From Acidobacteriota bacterium (lineage in GTDB: Bacteria > Acidobacteriota > Terriglobia > Terriglobales > Acidobacteriaceae): DNA of 64,000 nucleotides. The stretch is taken from NCBI GenBank assembly GCA_021803035.1, contig JAJZME010000068.1:1-64000 (forward strand), given 5' to 3'. Below the pieces are notes generated by a model. It saw only the letters and a program-made list of their open reading frames with translations. It had not been told where the DNA came from and did not search any database. Below are positions 26,291 to 35,943 of the stretch, piece after piece; the stretch's first letter is position 1; the number at the start of each line of letters is the position of its first letter. A program made the translations under genes and the position numbers.

Positions 26291-26812
26291 TCAGAATTGG
26301 CGTGGCGGCAGCCTGGGATCGAGCACCTTGCGGGCGCTTTCGGCTCCGCACACCGGCAGGCCGTCAGGATTGATCAGCCCCGCCTGCGCCAGGATACCGG
26401 CCTGATCCCAGTAGATGTGCTCATGCGATATTTGGCCGTTCTTGAATCCTACGATGACCGCTACCGCCATCTCAATGCGCTTGCCCGTAGGAGCAACGCC
26501 CGGCAGGAGCCAATCGATGGGCGTGGTGTGCGTGAAGCTGATGAAGAGCTCTTCCACAATCTGGTGTTCGCCGACGGTGGTTGAAACCGTCGTCATCGTC
26601 ATATCCGGCGGAAAAAACTTGCCGACCAGGTGGTCGCGGTAAAAGGCGCGCACGCCCTCGCGCCCCACACCGCCTGCCATGGTTGGAACGTGGTTGAGAT
26701 GGGGATTCTCGCACATCGTGTTCATCGTCGTGTCGAGGTCTCCCGCGAGCTCCGCCCCAACATGTTGCTGGAACAATGCGAGCATCGCCTCCTGCTCTGC
26801 CGACAAAGCCAT
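26291..26812 (-). CDS. NTF2/SnoaL-like (ester cyclase-like) protein
   Basis: A 173-residue protein with the NTF2-like alpha+beta pattern: a helical N-terminus (EQEAMLALFQQHVGAELAGD), the MCENPHLNHVPTMAGG turn, FYRDHLVGKFFPPD, and a C-terminal strand pair ending GQISHEHIYWDQAGIL. Such folds are used by SnoaL-type cyclases, hydrolases and ligand-binding proteins; no specific activity can be given. GAGGAGG 8 nt ahead of the ATG supports the start. Confidence 0.75.
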   Translation of the reverse strand: MALSAEQEAMLALFQQHVGAELAGDLDTTMNTMCENPHLNHVPTMAGGVGREGVRAFYRDHLVGKFFPPDMTMTTVSTTVGEHQIVEELFISFTHTTPIDWLLPGVAPTGKRIEMAVAVIVGFKNGQISHEHIYWDQAGILAQAGLINPDGLPVCGAESARKVLDPRLPPRQF

Positions 26813-26999
26813 CGTCTAAGCCTCCTCTATTGATTGATTTACTTTCCCGTGTTTCCTTAGAGGCCCCAGAATACTATGACTGAGGCACAAAAAACTCCGA
26901 AGACATCGAGGGGGATGCCATCGTTGGCGGCCCATCCGCGAAAGAACACGGGGGCGCCAGCCCCATGACAGACGGGGGTGTGCTGCTGTGTTGTTGCGC

Positions 27000-27923
27000 T
27001 CAATGAATGAGAATATTTCCCGACCCGGTGGAGATCTTCACTGCCGGTCCGCCGCCTCCGACGTTGCCGGTGACATGATGCTTGCTTGTCGTTCCGTGCG
27101 TCAGCGCGCGGCCGGCGTCGATGCTGCCCGAGCCGGTGGAGGCATCGAGCGTAAACGCCGCGTTGCCGGGCCAAAGCTCCACGTTGCCGGAGCCGGTATG
27201 AACGTGCCACAGCGAAGCGGGCGTTCCGGCCACCTTGATGTTGCCCGACCCTGTTCCGGCATCCAACCCGCCGTGCAGGTCGCGCAGGTCGATGTTGCCC
27301 GAGCCGGTTGAGACCTTCACGTCGCCTCCGCCCGCCTGCTCGGCGTGGATGTTGCCCGAGCCGCTGGTTGCGGTGAAGGCTCCCCGAAGGCCGGTAGCGC
27401 GCACGTTGCCCGAGCCGGTGGAGAGCTTCGCATTCTCGCCCACGCCGTCGTCGGCGATATCGCCGGAGCCGGTGGAAACGTTGACAAAGGCATTGGCCGG
27501 CGCCTCGATCTCATAGCTGATGCGGATGTGGCGCAGATCCTGGCGTTTGCCACCGATGCGGACGATGTTGCCGGTCTGCTCGATGGGCGGATTGGCCGCC
27601 ACCTGGCGAACCTGGCTTTGGCTGGCGCCCCAGCCGGCCTTGACGTGGCCGACGATGTGGATCTGGGTGTCTGCGCCGCGGGTGAGCTGGATGTTGCCCG
27701 AGCCGGTCATGACGGTGAGCTGCAGCGCGGAGCCGTTGACGGAGAGCGTGCGCTCGAAGGTGGCCTCGGAAGCCGCTGCCGCGGCCAGCGGCGTGCAACC
27801 GGCAATGAGGACGAGCGCCGCGGAGGACAGTATCAGCGCCGTGAGAGCACCGCGGAAGAACAACCGGTTGGAACGCTGCGGGAAGGAAGGCTGGCGGCGG
27901 AGGCGAAGGTCAGGGTGAGCCAT
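27000..27923 (-). CDS. DUF4097 lipoprotein with TGSGN repeats
   Basis: The 307-residue product has a signal peptide and lipobox (LIAGC), then a repeat domain in which TGSGN-type turns recur nine times about every 20-25 residues (for example STGSGNVRA, STGSGNIDL, HTGSGNVEL, STGSGNILI). This is the DUF4097 pattern, expected to form a right-handed beta-helix or stacked sheet outside the cytoplasm. The DNA shows the repeat as recurring GTTGCCCGAGCC units. Start at 27923 is chosen for AAAGGAG 5 nt upstream; a GTG at 27938 lies before this RBS. Biological role unknown. Confidence 0.82.
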   Translation of the reverse strand: MAHPDLRLRRQPSFPQRSNRLFFRGALTALILSSAALVLIAGCTPLAAAAASEATFERTLSVNGSALQLTVMTGSGNIQLTRGADTQIHIVGHVKAGWGASQSQVRQVAANPPIEQTGNIVRIGGKRQDLRHIRISYEIEAPANAFVNVSTGSGDIADDGVGENAKLSTGSGNVRATGLRGAFTATSGSGNIHAEQAGGGDVKVSTGSGNIDLRDLHGGLDAGTGSGNIKVAGTPASLWHVHTGSGNVELWPGNAAFTLDASTGSGSIDAGRALTHGTTSKHHVTGNVGGGGPAVKISTGSGNILIH

Positions 27924-28065
27924 GGCGACTCCTTTCACGGATGCGCGCCGTGGGGCCGCTCAATCCGGCGGGGTCGGATACAAGGCAATCGGCTGCTCCG
28001 GGCGCGTTCGGATCATGATACGACGAATGGCGGCGCGGAGTTCCATGGACGGCATGTACCTCGAT

Positions 28066-30522
28066 TCAGTTTCGCAGGGGTTTGCCGGTCTTCAGGGTGT
28101 AGGCGATCCGCTCCTGCGTCTTGCGTTCGCCGCAGAGGGAGAGAAATGCCTCGCGCTCCAGATCGAGCAGGTACTGCTCGCTGACCGGCGTGCCCGGTGT
28201 GACGCGCCCGCCGGCCAGAATGTATGCCACCCAGCGGGCCACCTTCTGGTCGTGCTCGGAGGCGAATCCGGCCTCGCCCATGAGGAAGATGCCGGTTTCG
28301 AGCGTACCCAGGACCGCGGTCCCGGCGGCGGGAATATTCGTCTGCGGCTGCGGAGGCACATAGCCGGAAGCCGCCAGCGCAGCGGCTGCCGCCCTGGCGT
28401 CGAGCAGCAGGCGCTCGCGGTTCATGGAGATGCGGTCGGCTGCGGCCAGCAGGCCCAGCGAGCGCGCCTCGGCCGCCGATGTGGAGACCCTGGCGGTGGC
28501 GATGGTCTCCAGCGTGCGCTTGAGCGCCGTTGCCAGCTCGGCCGACTGCGCAAGGCGCGACGGCGGATCGCGCGGATCGGGCGGGGCCAGCGCCAGCGCG
28601 GCATCCAGGGCGCGCAGCAGCATCTCCTTGGTCCCGCCGCCGGCGGGGATCAGCCCCACGCCGGCTTCCACCAGGCCCATGTAGGTTTCGGCAAAAGGCT
28701 GGCGGCGCGCGGCGTGCAGGCAGATCTCCGCGCCGCCGCCCAGCGCCAGGCCGAAGGGCGCGGCCACCACCGGGCGCGGACAGAATTTGATGGCCGCAGT
28801 CATCTGCTGAAAGCCGCGGATGATGGCGGCAAGCTCTTCCCACTCGGCCTCCTGCGCCAGCAGCAGAAGGTCCATGAGGTTGGCGCCGACGCTGAAGTTG
28901 TCGCGGTCGCCGGTGATGACGAAGCCGGCAAAGTCGCGCACAGAATCGGAGGAGGGATGGAGCACGGACGAGATCATGCCCAACACATCGCCGCCGATGG
29001 CGTTCTTGAGCGAGTGCAGCTCGATGCAGGCGATGCCGTCGCCCAAATCCACCAGCGAAGCGCCGGGATTGGAGCGCACCACACTGTGCGAGCCGCGAAA
29101 GTTGGCGACGCGGGCGTGTCCGGGCTCGGGGTGAAGCGGCTCCCAGTGCGCCGTCACGGGGCTGTAGCATTGCGGACCGAAAGACGAGTACCAGGAGGCT
29201 GATGCCGGCTCGTCGTGAAGAAGCTTTTGCACCACCTCGCCGATGGGCAACTGGAGGGCCTGCATGCGGGCGACCGTATCGGCAACGCCGGCAGCGTCCC
29301 ACATCTCAAAGGGGCCCATCTCCCAGTTGAAGCCGGCGCGCATGGCGCGGTCGATGGAGGGCGCGTCAGGCGCGGCTTCGCCAATGCGCTCGGCGGCAAA
29401 GTTCCACAGGTGGGCCAGGAGCGGCCACAAAAACGCGGCTGCCTTGTCCTTGGCGGGGTTGCCGGCCAGCAAAAGGCGCAGCCGGTCCCGCAGGCCGGGT
29501 GTGTTCTTTGCCGCTTCAATCGCGGGCAGAACGGGCTTTCTCGCGGGGCGGTACTCGAATGTACTGAGATCGAGGGCCAGGCGCTCATCCTTGCCGCCGG
29601 CGCCGCGGATTTTCTTGTAGAAGCCCTGGCCAGTTTTATCGCCGAGCCAGCCGCGCTTGACCATCTCCGCCAGAATTGCGGTGAACGGACCCTGCGGCGC
29701 GCCCTGGGGGAAATTGGCGGCCACGTGGGCAAGCACATCGATGCCGACGAGATCGGCCAGGCGGAAGGTGCCGGTGCGGGGCCAGCCGATGGCCGGACCG
29801 GTCAGCGCGTCCACTTCTTCCAGCGTCAGGCCCTGCTCCAGCATCAGGTTGGCGGCGTGGAAGAGCACCGCGACGCCGATGCGGTTGGCGATGAAGTTGG
29901 GCGTGTCGTTGGCGAAGACCACTTGCTTGCCCAGGATGCGGTCGGCAAATGCGGCAAAAGCGGCTACGGCGGCCGGATCGCTTTCCGCCGAGGGGATCAC
30001 TTCGACGAGGCGCATGTAGCGCGGGGGATTGAAGAAGTGGGTTCCGAAAAACCGCTCCCGGTGGCCGGGCAGGCCGGAGGCGATGCGGTTAATGGGCAGG
30101 CCGGAGGTGTTGGTGGTGAGCAGCGCATGCGGGGCGAGATGCGGTACGACGCGCGCCAGCAGGCTGGTCTTGATGGGCAGATTTTCGGCGACGGCCTCGA
30201 TCACCCAGTCGCACGCGGCCAGCCGGGGCAGGTCGTCGTCGAAGTTGCCGGGCGCGATCAATGAGGCTAGGGATGATTCAAAGAAAGCGGCGGGTTTGGA
30301 CTTGACCAGGGTGTCGATGGCCGTGCGCGCCAGGCGGCTGCGGTCCGCATTGTCATCCTGGGGGACAACGTCGAGCAAAAGTGCGGGAATGCCGGCGTTG
30401 GCCAGGTGAGCGGCGATGCGGGAGCCCATGGCGCCGGCGCCCAGAACGGCGGCGCGCCGGACCAGAAATGGCTGCGCTGCGGCGGGTTGCGTGCCGGCGG
30501 CGGGTTGCGCGGTTGTGCTCAT
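28066..30522 (-). CDS. fadN: Bifunctional 3-hydroxyacyl-CoA dehydrogenase/enoyl-CoA hydratase (FadN-like)
   Basis: The 818-residue protein has an NAD-binding 3-hydroxyacyl-CoA dehydrogenase part first (VLGAGAMGSRIAAHLANAG, THFFNPPRYMRLVEVIP, NDTPNFIANRIG) and an enoyl-CoA hydratase/isomerase part at the C-terminus (NFSVGANL, APFGLALGGGAEICLHA, EAGVGLIPAGGG). This order matches Bacillus FadN rather than E. coli FadB. It catalyses the middle two steps of beta-oxidation. No thiolase gene lies next to it in this window; the FadE-like dehydrogenase is at 54571. I start it at the ATG at 30522 (GGAGA 7 nt upstream); about 113 open upstream residues have no homology. Confidence 0.88.
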   Translation of the reverse strand: MSTTAQPAAGTQPAAAQPFLVRRAAVLGAGAMGSRIAAHLANAGIPALLLDVVPQDDNADRSRLARTAIDTLVKSKPAAFFESSLASLIAPGNFDDDLPRLAACDWVIEAVAENLPIKTSLLARVVPHLAPHALLTTNTSGLPINRIASGLPGHRERFFGTHFFNPPRYMRLVEVIPSAESDPAAVAAFAAFADRILGKQVVFANDTPNFIANRIGVAVLFHAANLMLEQGLTLEEVDALTGPAIGWPRTGTFRLADLVGIDVLAHVAANFPQGAPQGPFTAILAEMVKRGWLGDKTGQGFYKKIRGAGGKDERLALDLSTFEYRPARKPVLPAIEAAKNTPGLRDRLRLLLAGNPAKDKAAAFLWPLLAHLWNFAAERIGEAAPDAPSIDRAMRAGFNWEMGPFEMWDAAGVADTVARMQALQLPIGEVVQKLLHDEPASASWYSSFGPQCYSPVTAHWEPLHPEPGHARVANFRGSHSVVRSNPGASLVDLGDGIACIELHSLKNAIGGDVLGMISSVLHPSSDSVRDFAGFVITGDRDNFSVGANLMDLLLLAQEAEWEELAAIIRGFQQMTAAIKFCPRPVVAAPFGLALGGGAEICLHAARRQPFAETYMGLVEAGVGLIPAGGGTKEMLLRALDAALALAPPDPRDPPSRLAQSAELATALKRTLETIATARVSTSAAEARSLGLLAAADRISMNRERLLLDARAAAAALAASGYVPPQPQTNIPAAGTAVLGTLETGIFLMGEAGFASEHDQKVARWVAYILAGGRVTPGTPVSEQYLLDLEREAFLSLCGERKTQERIAYTLKTGKPLRN

Positions 30523-30859
30523 GCGGATTCTCCAGGCGCGGCGCTCAGGGCGTGCGATGAGCGTGGCGCGAAACGTTCGCAGCATACGGAAGTTGGCTGG
30601 CCGGGTCAAGGAAGCGGGCGGCGAAAGACCCCGCCAGGCGCAACTACCTCTTAGGAACGGATGCGGATTTTGCGTGAAGCGCCGCCAGGCATCCGCGGCG
30701 GGCGCGGCACAGGGCGGGAAGCGCGGCACGTTGAAAATCAACCCATGACATAGCCTTTGCCAGCGGCTATTCTTATCCAGAAATGCAGCGCACCCCGGGC
30801 AACATCGTTCGGTGGTTGTTCGACTCGCGCCGCGGAACGGCGGACCGCCTGCCAAGAAC
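30523..30859. other. Divergent promoter region, fadN / FAD oxidoreductase
   Basis: About 340 bp between two divergent genes. On the minus strand it holds a good sigma-70-type promoter for fadN (listed separately). On the plus strand I see no clear promoter or strong RBS for the oxidoreductase. No repeat or RNA gene was found. Confidence 0.5.
30581..30609 (-). promoter_or_regulatory. Sigma-70-type promoter for fadN
   Basis: Read on the minus strand: TTGACC (30609-30604), a 17-nt spacer, and TATGCT (30586-30581). Transcription would start near 30574, giving a leader of about 52 nt before the chosen fadN ATG, which supports that start. Confidence 0.6.
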
Positions 30860-32293
30860 ATGATGCAACGCGCCTACGTGATTGGGTCGGGACCAAACGG
30901 GCTGGCTGCGGCGATTGTGCTTGCACAGGCAGGCCTGCGCGTAGAGGTCTTCGAGGCCGAAGCCGAACCGGGCGGAGCCGCCCGCTCTTTGCCGCTGACG
31001 CTGCCCGGCTTTCTGCACGATTTCGGATCAGCAGTCTATCCTCTGGCCGCCGGCTCGCCGTTCTTTTCCGCGCTGCCTTTGGCGGAGTACGGCCTGGAGT
31101 GGATTCATGGCGAGGCGCCGGTGGCGCATCCGCTCGACGACGGCACGGCCGTGGTGCTGGAGCGCGATCTGGAGGACGCGGTGAGGGAACTGGGCGCCGA
31201 CGGCAATGCCTGGCGCCGGTTGATTGAGCCGGCCGCCGGCGATTGGGAGCAGTTCGCCGGGGACGCTCTGGGGCCGGTCTTGCGCATTCCGCGCCACCCG
31301 CTGCGCATGGCGCAGTTTGGGCTGGCTGCGTTGCAGCCGGCGCGCAGGCTGGCGCCGGCGCGCTTTGCCGGTGAGCGCGCGCGGGCGCTGTTTGCGGGCC
31401 TGGCGGGGCACTCGTTTTTGAGCTTCGGCCAGCCGCTAAGCTCCGCCATCGCGCTGGTGCTTGGCGCATCCGCACACGGGGCAGGCTGGCCCATTCCGCG
31501 CGGAGGCGCACGTGCCATTCCGCATGCGCTCGTCGGTTATCTCAACATGCTGGGCGGCACGGTGGTAACGTCGCGCCGCATCGATGCCGGCGATTTCAGT
31601 GCGCTGGCGGCCGGCGGGTCGCTGGTGCTGTGCGATACCACGCCGCAGGCGCTTGCATCGCTGGGGGGCGGCCGTCTCGGTTCCGGTTTCCGGCGCGCGG
31701 CGGCGCATTTCCGCCACGGACCCGGCGCCTTCAAGATCGACTATGCGCTTTCCGAGCCCGTACCCTGGCGCGCGCCCGCATGCCGCCGCGCCATCACGGT
31801 GCATGTTGGCGGCGCCTTCGAAGAGATCGCCGCGGCCGAAGATGCGATTGCTCAGGGACGCTGCGCGGAGCGGCCGTTCGTGCTTGCCGCGCAGCCCACG
31901 CTCTTTGATCCGGCGCGCGCGCCGCACGGCAAGCACATTCTCTGGGCCTACTGCCACGTTCCCAACGGCTCGGACTTCGATATGACCGAGCGCGTGGAGG
32001 CGCAGATCGAGCGGTTTGCTCCGGGATTCCGCGACTGCATTCTGGCGCGCCGCGTTTCGCCGCCCGCCGCACTGGAGCGGATGGACGCGAACCTGGTGGG
32101 CGGCGACATCACCGGCGGCGCGCTTACGCTGCGCCAGTTCTTCTTCCGTCCCGGCCTGCGGGCTTATCCCGCGGGCGCGCCCAACGTGTATCTGTGTTCG
32201 GCTTCAACTCCGCCAGGCGGCGGCGTGCACGGCATGTGCGGCTACCACGCGGCCAGGATGGCGCTGCGGCGCATGCGGGCAGAATCGGCGTAA
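30860..32293 (+). CDS. FAD-dependent phytoene-dehydrogenase-like oxidoreductase
   Basis: A 477-residue protein with an N-terminal dinucleotide-binding fold (VIGSGPNGLAAAIVLAQAG, then EVFEAEAEPGGAARS) and the C-terminal FAD motif seen in carotenoid desaturase-like enzymes (SASTPPGGGVHGMCGYHAARMAL). Members desaturate or isomerise isoprenoids, or oxidise other lipids; no carotenoid genes are near, so the substrate is open. I use ATG 30860 (ATG 30863 is equally possible); an upstream GTG at 30812 adds residues before the Rossmann fold. It is transcribed away from fadN. Confidence 0.82.
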   Translation: MMQRAYVIGSGPNGLAAAIVLAQAGLRVEVFEAEAEPGGAARSLPLTLPGFLHDFGSAVYPLAAGSPFFSALPLAEYGLEWIHGEAPVAHPLDDGTAVVLERDLEDAVRELGADGNAWRRLIEPAAGDWEQFAGDALGPVLRIPRHPLRMAQFGLAALQPARRLAPARFAGERARALFAGLAGHSFLSFGQPLSSAIALVLGASAHGAGWPIPRGGARAIPHALVGYLNMLGGTVVTSRRIDAGDFSALAAGGSLVLCDTTPQALASLGGGRLGSGFRRAAAHFRHGPGAFKIDYALSEPVPWRAPACRRAITVHVGGAFEEIAAAEDAIAQGRCAERPFVLAAQPTLFDPARAPHGKHILWAYCHVPNGSDFDMTERVEAQIERFAPGFRDCILARRVSPPAALERMDANLVGGDITGGALTLRQFFFRPGLRAYPAGAPNVYLCSASTPPGGGVHGMCGYHAARMALRRMRAESA

Positions 32294-32321
32294 AGCCGCC
32301 CCGCAGTGCCTCCTGAGCTGC

Positions 32322-33470
32322 TCAGACCGTTTGCAGCGCCTGCTCCAGATCGGCGATCAGATCTTCCTTGTCCTCGATGCCGATGGAGAGGCGGATGATT
32401 CCTTCGGTGATGCCCGCCGCGGCGCGCTCCGCGTCGGTCAGCGCGGCGTGGGTGGTCGTTGCCGAGTGCGAGGCCAGCGACTCGACTCCGCCCAGCGACT
32501 CGGCGTTGATGAAGATCTTCAGCGCGCCCAGAAATCGCCCGGCCTTTTCACGCGAGCCCAGATCAAAGCTCATCATCGAGCCGAAGCCCTTTTGCTGCCG
32601 CACCGCCAACTCGTGCTGCGGATGGCTCTTGAGCCCCGGATAGGCCAGCCGGCTCACCTTGGCGTGCGTGGAGAGATACTCGGCCACGGCGCGGCCGTTC
32701 TCCTCATGCTGCCGGACGCGCAGCGGCATGGTCTTGATGCCGCGCAGGACCAGGAAGCACTCGAATGGCGACAGGATGGCGCCGGCGGCCTTCTGCACCA
32801 GCAGAAATCGCTCCTTGTGCTCCGGCGTCGAGCCGATCAGCGCGCCGCCGATGCCATCCGAATGGCCATTCAGGTACTTGGTGGTCGAGTGCATCACGAT
32901 GTCCGCGCCCAGCGCCAGCGGACTTTGCAGCACCGGCGACATGAAGGTGTTGTCCACGCTGACCTCGACGCCTTTGGCGTGCGCGATCTCGCTGATGGCG
33001 TGGATGTCGCTCAGCACCATGGTGGGATTGCTCGGCGTCTCAATGTGAATCAGCTTTGTTGCGGGCCGGATGGCCGCCGCAACCGCCTCCAGGTTGCTGG
33101 TATCCACATACTCGATGTCGATGCCCTGATGGCGCACGAATTGGTTGAACAACCGCACCGTGCCTGCATAGACGTTGTGCGAGCAGAGCAGGTGGTCGCC
33201 GGCGTGGAGCGGGGCGACCAGCGCCGCGATGGCCGCCATGCCGCTGGCGAAGGCATGGCCGCTGACGCCGCCTTCAAGCGCGGCCAGCGCCTCTTCCAGC
33301 CGGTCGCGGGTCGGGTTGCCGGCGCGCGAGTAATCCCAGCCGCGGTCGGTGCCGATCCCGGTCAGCTCAAAGGTGGAGGAAAGGTACACGGGCACATTCA
33401 CAGCGCCCGTCTGTGGGTCAGGATACTGGCCCGCATGAACGGCAAGGGTAGAGTACTTGTACGGGGACAT
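32322..33470 (-). CDS. Cystathionine gamma-synthase/lyase-family PLP enzyme
   Basis: A 382-residue PLP enzyme of the Cys/Met metabolism family. Visible are the N-terminal VHAGQYPDPQTGAVNVPVYLSSTF, YSRAGNPTRD, FASGMAAIAAL, and the PLP-lysine segment MHSTTKYLNGHSD with Lys198. It joins or splits cystathionine in trans-sulfuration; synthase and lyase cannot be told apart by eye. Its only near minus-strand neighbour downstream is none; the VWA pair lies upstream. The RBS is weak. Confidence 0.87.
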   Translation of the reverse strand: MSPYKYSTLAVHAGQYPDPQTGAVNVPVYLSSTFELTGIGTDRGWDYSRAGNPTRDRLEEALAALEGGVSGHAFASGMAAIAALVAPLHAGDHLLCSHNVYAGTVRLFNQFVRHQGIDIEYVDTSNLEAVAAAIRPATKLIHIETPSNPTMVLSDIHAISEIAHAKGVEVSVDNTFMSPVLQSPLALGADIVMHSTTKYLNGHSDGIGGALIGSTPEHKERFLLVQKAAGAILSPFECFLVLRGIKTMPLRVRQHEENGRAVAEYLSTHAKVSRLAYPGLKSHPQHELAVRQQKGFGSMMSFDLGSREKAGRFLGALKIFINAESLGGVESLASHSATTTHAALTDAERAAAGITEGIIRLSIGIEDKEDLIADLEQALQTV

Positions 33471-33550
33471 GATGTTGTTTTGTCACAAGCTCCTGATTCC
33501 TAGCTTATCGTGACTGGGGTGGAGTGCCTGTCGGCTTCGGGAAACCGATT

Positions 33551-34654
33551 TTACTCATCATTATGCCCGCTGCGGCCGGCCGCCATCTGGCGTCTGCCCA
33601 GGGGCGATGACGGGTAATATCCCGGCCGCGTGCGCACGGTGAGCTTGCCCATCCCCTTGGCCTTTGCGATCACCACCACGCGCCGGTAGCCGGGTATGGA
33701 CATGGGCTTGGACGAGCGATAGCCGATGGTGTACTGGTCGCGGATGTCGTGCGCGACCTCCTCGGCGATCCCGTTTACCTGGCTGAGCGATTTTGGGAAA
33801 AAGGCGATGCCGCCGGTCTCGTCTGCAAGCAGCTCCAGCGCCCGCCTGGCGTGCCGCTTTTCTTCGCGTGTAAGGTCATGGCCATAGAGCAAGCCGATGG
33901 TGTAGATCTCCGGTCCGGAAAGCTGCTGGACCCGCCGGATGGCCTGCACGAGGGTCAGCGTGGAAGCGTTGTCGTCGCCGTCGGTAATGACCACCAGCAC
34001 CTGTTTGGGCCGGGTGCCATCCTCCACCAGATGGTCGGCCGAAGCCACAACGGCGTCATAGAGCGCCGTGCCGCCCCGGGCGGTGATGTGCGACAGGCCC
34101 TGGCGCAGCTTGGCGATGCTGCTGGTGAAATCCTGGTCCAGATAGGCCTCGTCGGAAAAGTTCACCACAAAGGCCTGGTCCTGCGGGTTCGACGCTTCCA
34201 CCAGATCCAGCGCGGCCTGGTTCACCGCCGGCCGCTTCTCATACATCGAGCCGGAGTTATCAATCACCAGCCCCATCGAAACCGGCAGGTCGGTGTGCTG
34301 GAAGCTGATGATTGTCTGCTTGACGCCGTCCTCGAAGACCGTGAAGTCGTTCTCTGTGAGGCTCGGGACCTCCTGCCTGCCGTTCAGCACCGTTGCATTC
34401 AGAACCACCTCGTTGACGTTGGTCTTGAGGATATAGCCCTTGCCCTGCTTTTGCAGGGGCTTGCCCACCTCCGATGGCGGCAGTGTGGCGGGCGCGCGGA
34501 CCGGGTCCTGGTCCACGGCGGGCAGGGACGCCTGGCTCTGCACATTTTGCGCGGCGGGCTGCGTGGCAGCACCCCGAATGCGCACCTGTTGCGCACTCAG
34601 GGGAAGCGCAACTGCCAGAAGAATCGTGAATAGCGCTCTACCGTAAAGGCGCAT
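33551..34654 (-). CDS. Secreted VWA-domain protein (VWFA-related)
   Basis: A 367-residue protein with a signal peptide (MRLYGRALFTILLAVALPLSAQQ) and a von Willebrand A domain. The metal-ion MIDAS residues are present: DNSGS, the Thr of ARGGTALYDAV and VITDGDDN. The N-terminal part before it carries LKTNVNEVVLNATVLN, typical of acidobacterial VWFA-related proteins. It probably binds protein partners in the periplasm. I start it at 34654; 34672 is an alternative. It overlaps the preceding VWA gene's stop (34638), so they are coupled. Confidence 0.82.
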   Translation of the reverse strand: MRLYGRALFTILLAVALPLSAQQVRIRGAATQPAAQNVQSQASLPAVDQDPVRAPATLPPSEVGKPLQKQGKGYILKTNVNEVVLNATVLNGRQEVPSLTENDFTVFEDGVKQTIISFQHTDLPVSMGLVIDNSGSMYEKRPAVNQAALDLVEASNPQDQAFVVNFSDEAYLDQDFTSSIAKLRQGLSHITARGGTALYDAVVASADHLVEDGTRPKQVLVVITDGDDNASTLTLVQAIRRVQQLSGPEIYTIGLLYGHDLTREEKRHARRALELLADETGGIAFFPKSLSQVNGIAEEVAHDIRDQYTIGYRSSKPMSIPGYRRVVVIAKAKGMGKLTVRTRPGYYPSSPLGRRQMAAGRSGHNDE

Positions 34655-35717
34655 AGTATCCGCTACGAGCATATACCGTCAGTGGGGGCAGTCCGGGAGG
34701 AGGAAGAATCTTCACTCTCACCTTACGCCATTTGCCGTTGCGAACCAGATCCGAAGGCCGGTAGCCGATCACGTATTGATTGCGAAGGTCCATGGAGATT
34801 TTTTGCGCGATGTCGGGCAGTTCATCCACATCGCTGACGCTGAAGAGGCGCCCGCCCGACGCCGCGCTGATTTCCTGCAGCAGTTGCGGTCCCATGCGCT
34901 CCTCGGGGGTGGGGGCGTAGGGATCAAAGATACCCATGGAGAAGATCTCCACGTCTGATTCGCGCACCAGCGACTTCACCTCGTCCGGCGTGTAGCGGGA
35001 ATCGTTGTCGCCGCCGTCGGAGATGATCAGCAGCGCCTTGCGCTCGTGGCTGGCTTGCTGCATCTTCACAATTCCATAGTAAATTGCGTCCAGCAGCGCG
35101 GTGCGATGGGATGCGTGCACGGTCGCCAGGCGCGCTTCGATGTCGCTCACCGAGCGGGTGAAGTTCTCGATCAGCACCGGCCGGTCATTGAAGCCGATCA
35201 CAAAATACTCGTCCTGCGGATTGGATGTTTTGATGAAGGCGAGGACCGAGTCGATGGCGCGGATCAGTTTCGAGGACATCGAGCCGGACAGGTCGAGGAT
35301 GATTCCGACCGTGATCGGCGCATCATCGCAGGAGAAGCTGGTGATCTTTTGGCGGACATTGTTATCGAAGACCTCGAAGTCGCTCTTCTCCAGCCCTGTC
35401 ACCAGGCGGTTCATGGGATCGGTCACGGTGACCGGTACCAGCACCAGATCGGTGTTTAAGCGAATGAGCGATCCGGGATGAATATTGAGTGCCGCGGCGC
35501 CGGTTTCGGGAGGCGCCTCGGTTCCCGCCGGCTCGCCCTTGGGCGTGGTGGTGGTGGAGGAGGGCGGCTTGACATGGACCTGATTGAGCTGGTCCTGCGC
35601 CCGGGCGGTTCCCGCACACATGGCCAGCGCAAGCCCGAAAATACACAACCATCCGGCAAACGATTTTGGACTACCCGGCCCCATTCGAAATGTGCCCTGC
35701 CAAGAAGGTCTTGTCAT
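34638..35717 (-). CDS. Secreted VWA-domain protein (VWFA-related), upstream paralogue
   Basis: A 359-residue protein of the same type as its neighbour, with a hydrophobic signal (FAGWLCIFGLALAMCAGTARA) and a VWA domain with DLSGS, ASHRTALLDAI and ISDGGDN. IRLNTDLVLVPVTVTDPMNR marks the same N-terminal strand region as in its partner. Start 35717 has GAAGG 8 nt upstream; ATGs at 35753 and 35684 are alternatives. Paired VWA genes are common in this phylum; their role is unknown. Confidence 0.82.
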   Translation of the reverse strand: MTRPSWQGTFRMGPGSPKSFAGWLCIFGLALAMCAGTARAQDQLNQVHVKPPSSTTTTPKGEPAGTEAPPETGAAALNIHPGSLIRLNTDLVLVPVTVTDPMNRLVTGLEKSDFEVFDNNVRQKITSFSCDDAPITVGIILDLSGSMSSKLIRAIDSVLAFIKTSNPQDEYFVIGFNDRPVLIENFTRSVSDIEARLATVHASHRTALLDAIYYGIVKMQQASHERKALLIISDGGDNDSRYTPDEVKSLVRESDVEIFSMGIFDPYAPTPEERMGPQLLQEISAASGGRLFSVSDVDELPDIAQKISMDLRNQYVIGYRPSDLVRNGKWRKVRVKILPPPGLPPLTVYARSGYYAPLR

Positions 35718-35943
35718 CGAACGTACCTTCAGGGTTGAACGCGATAGTAGCATGGATTGTACATCGCCGGGCTACCCGTTCCTGCGTCCCTGAGCTCTCA
35801 AATCCTGTTCAATTGGTAAACGAGGCCCGCCCCGGGTGCTGAGATACAATCAACTCTGTGGCGCAAAACCGTTCTGCATCTTACTGAAAGGAACGGCGCG
35901 AAGCACCAACTCCACCATCTCAAACGGGGGCATTTCCCGGTCT

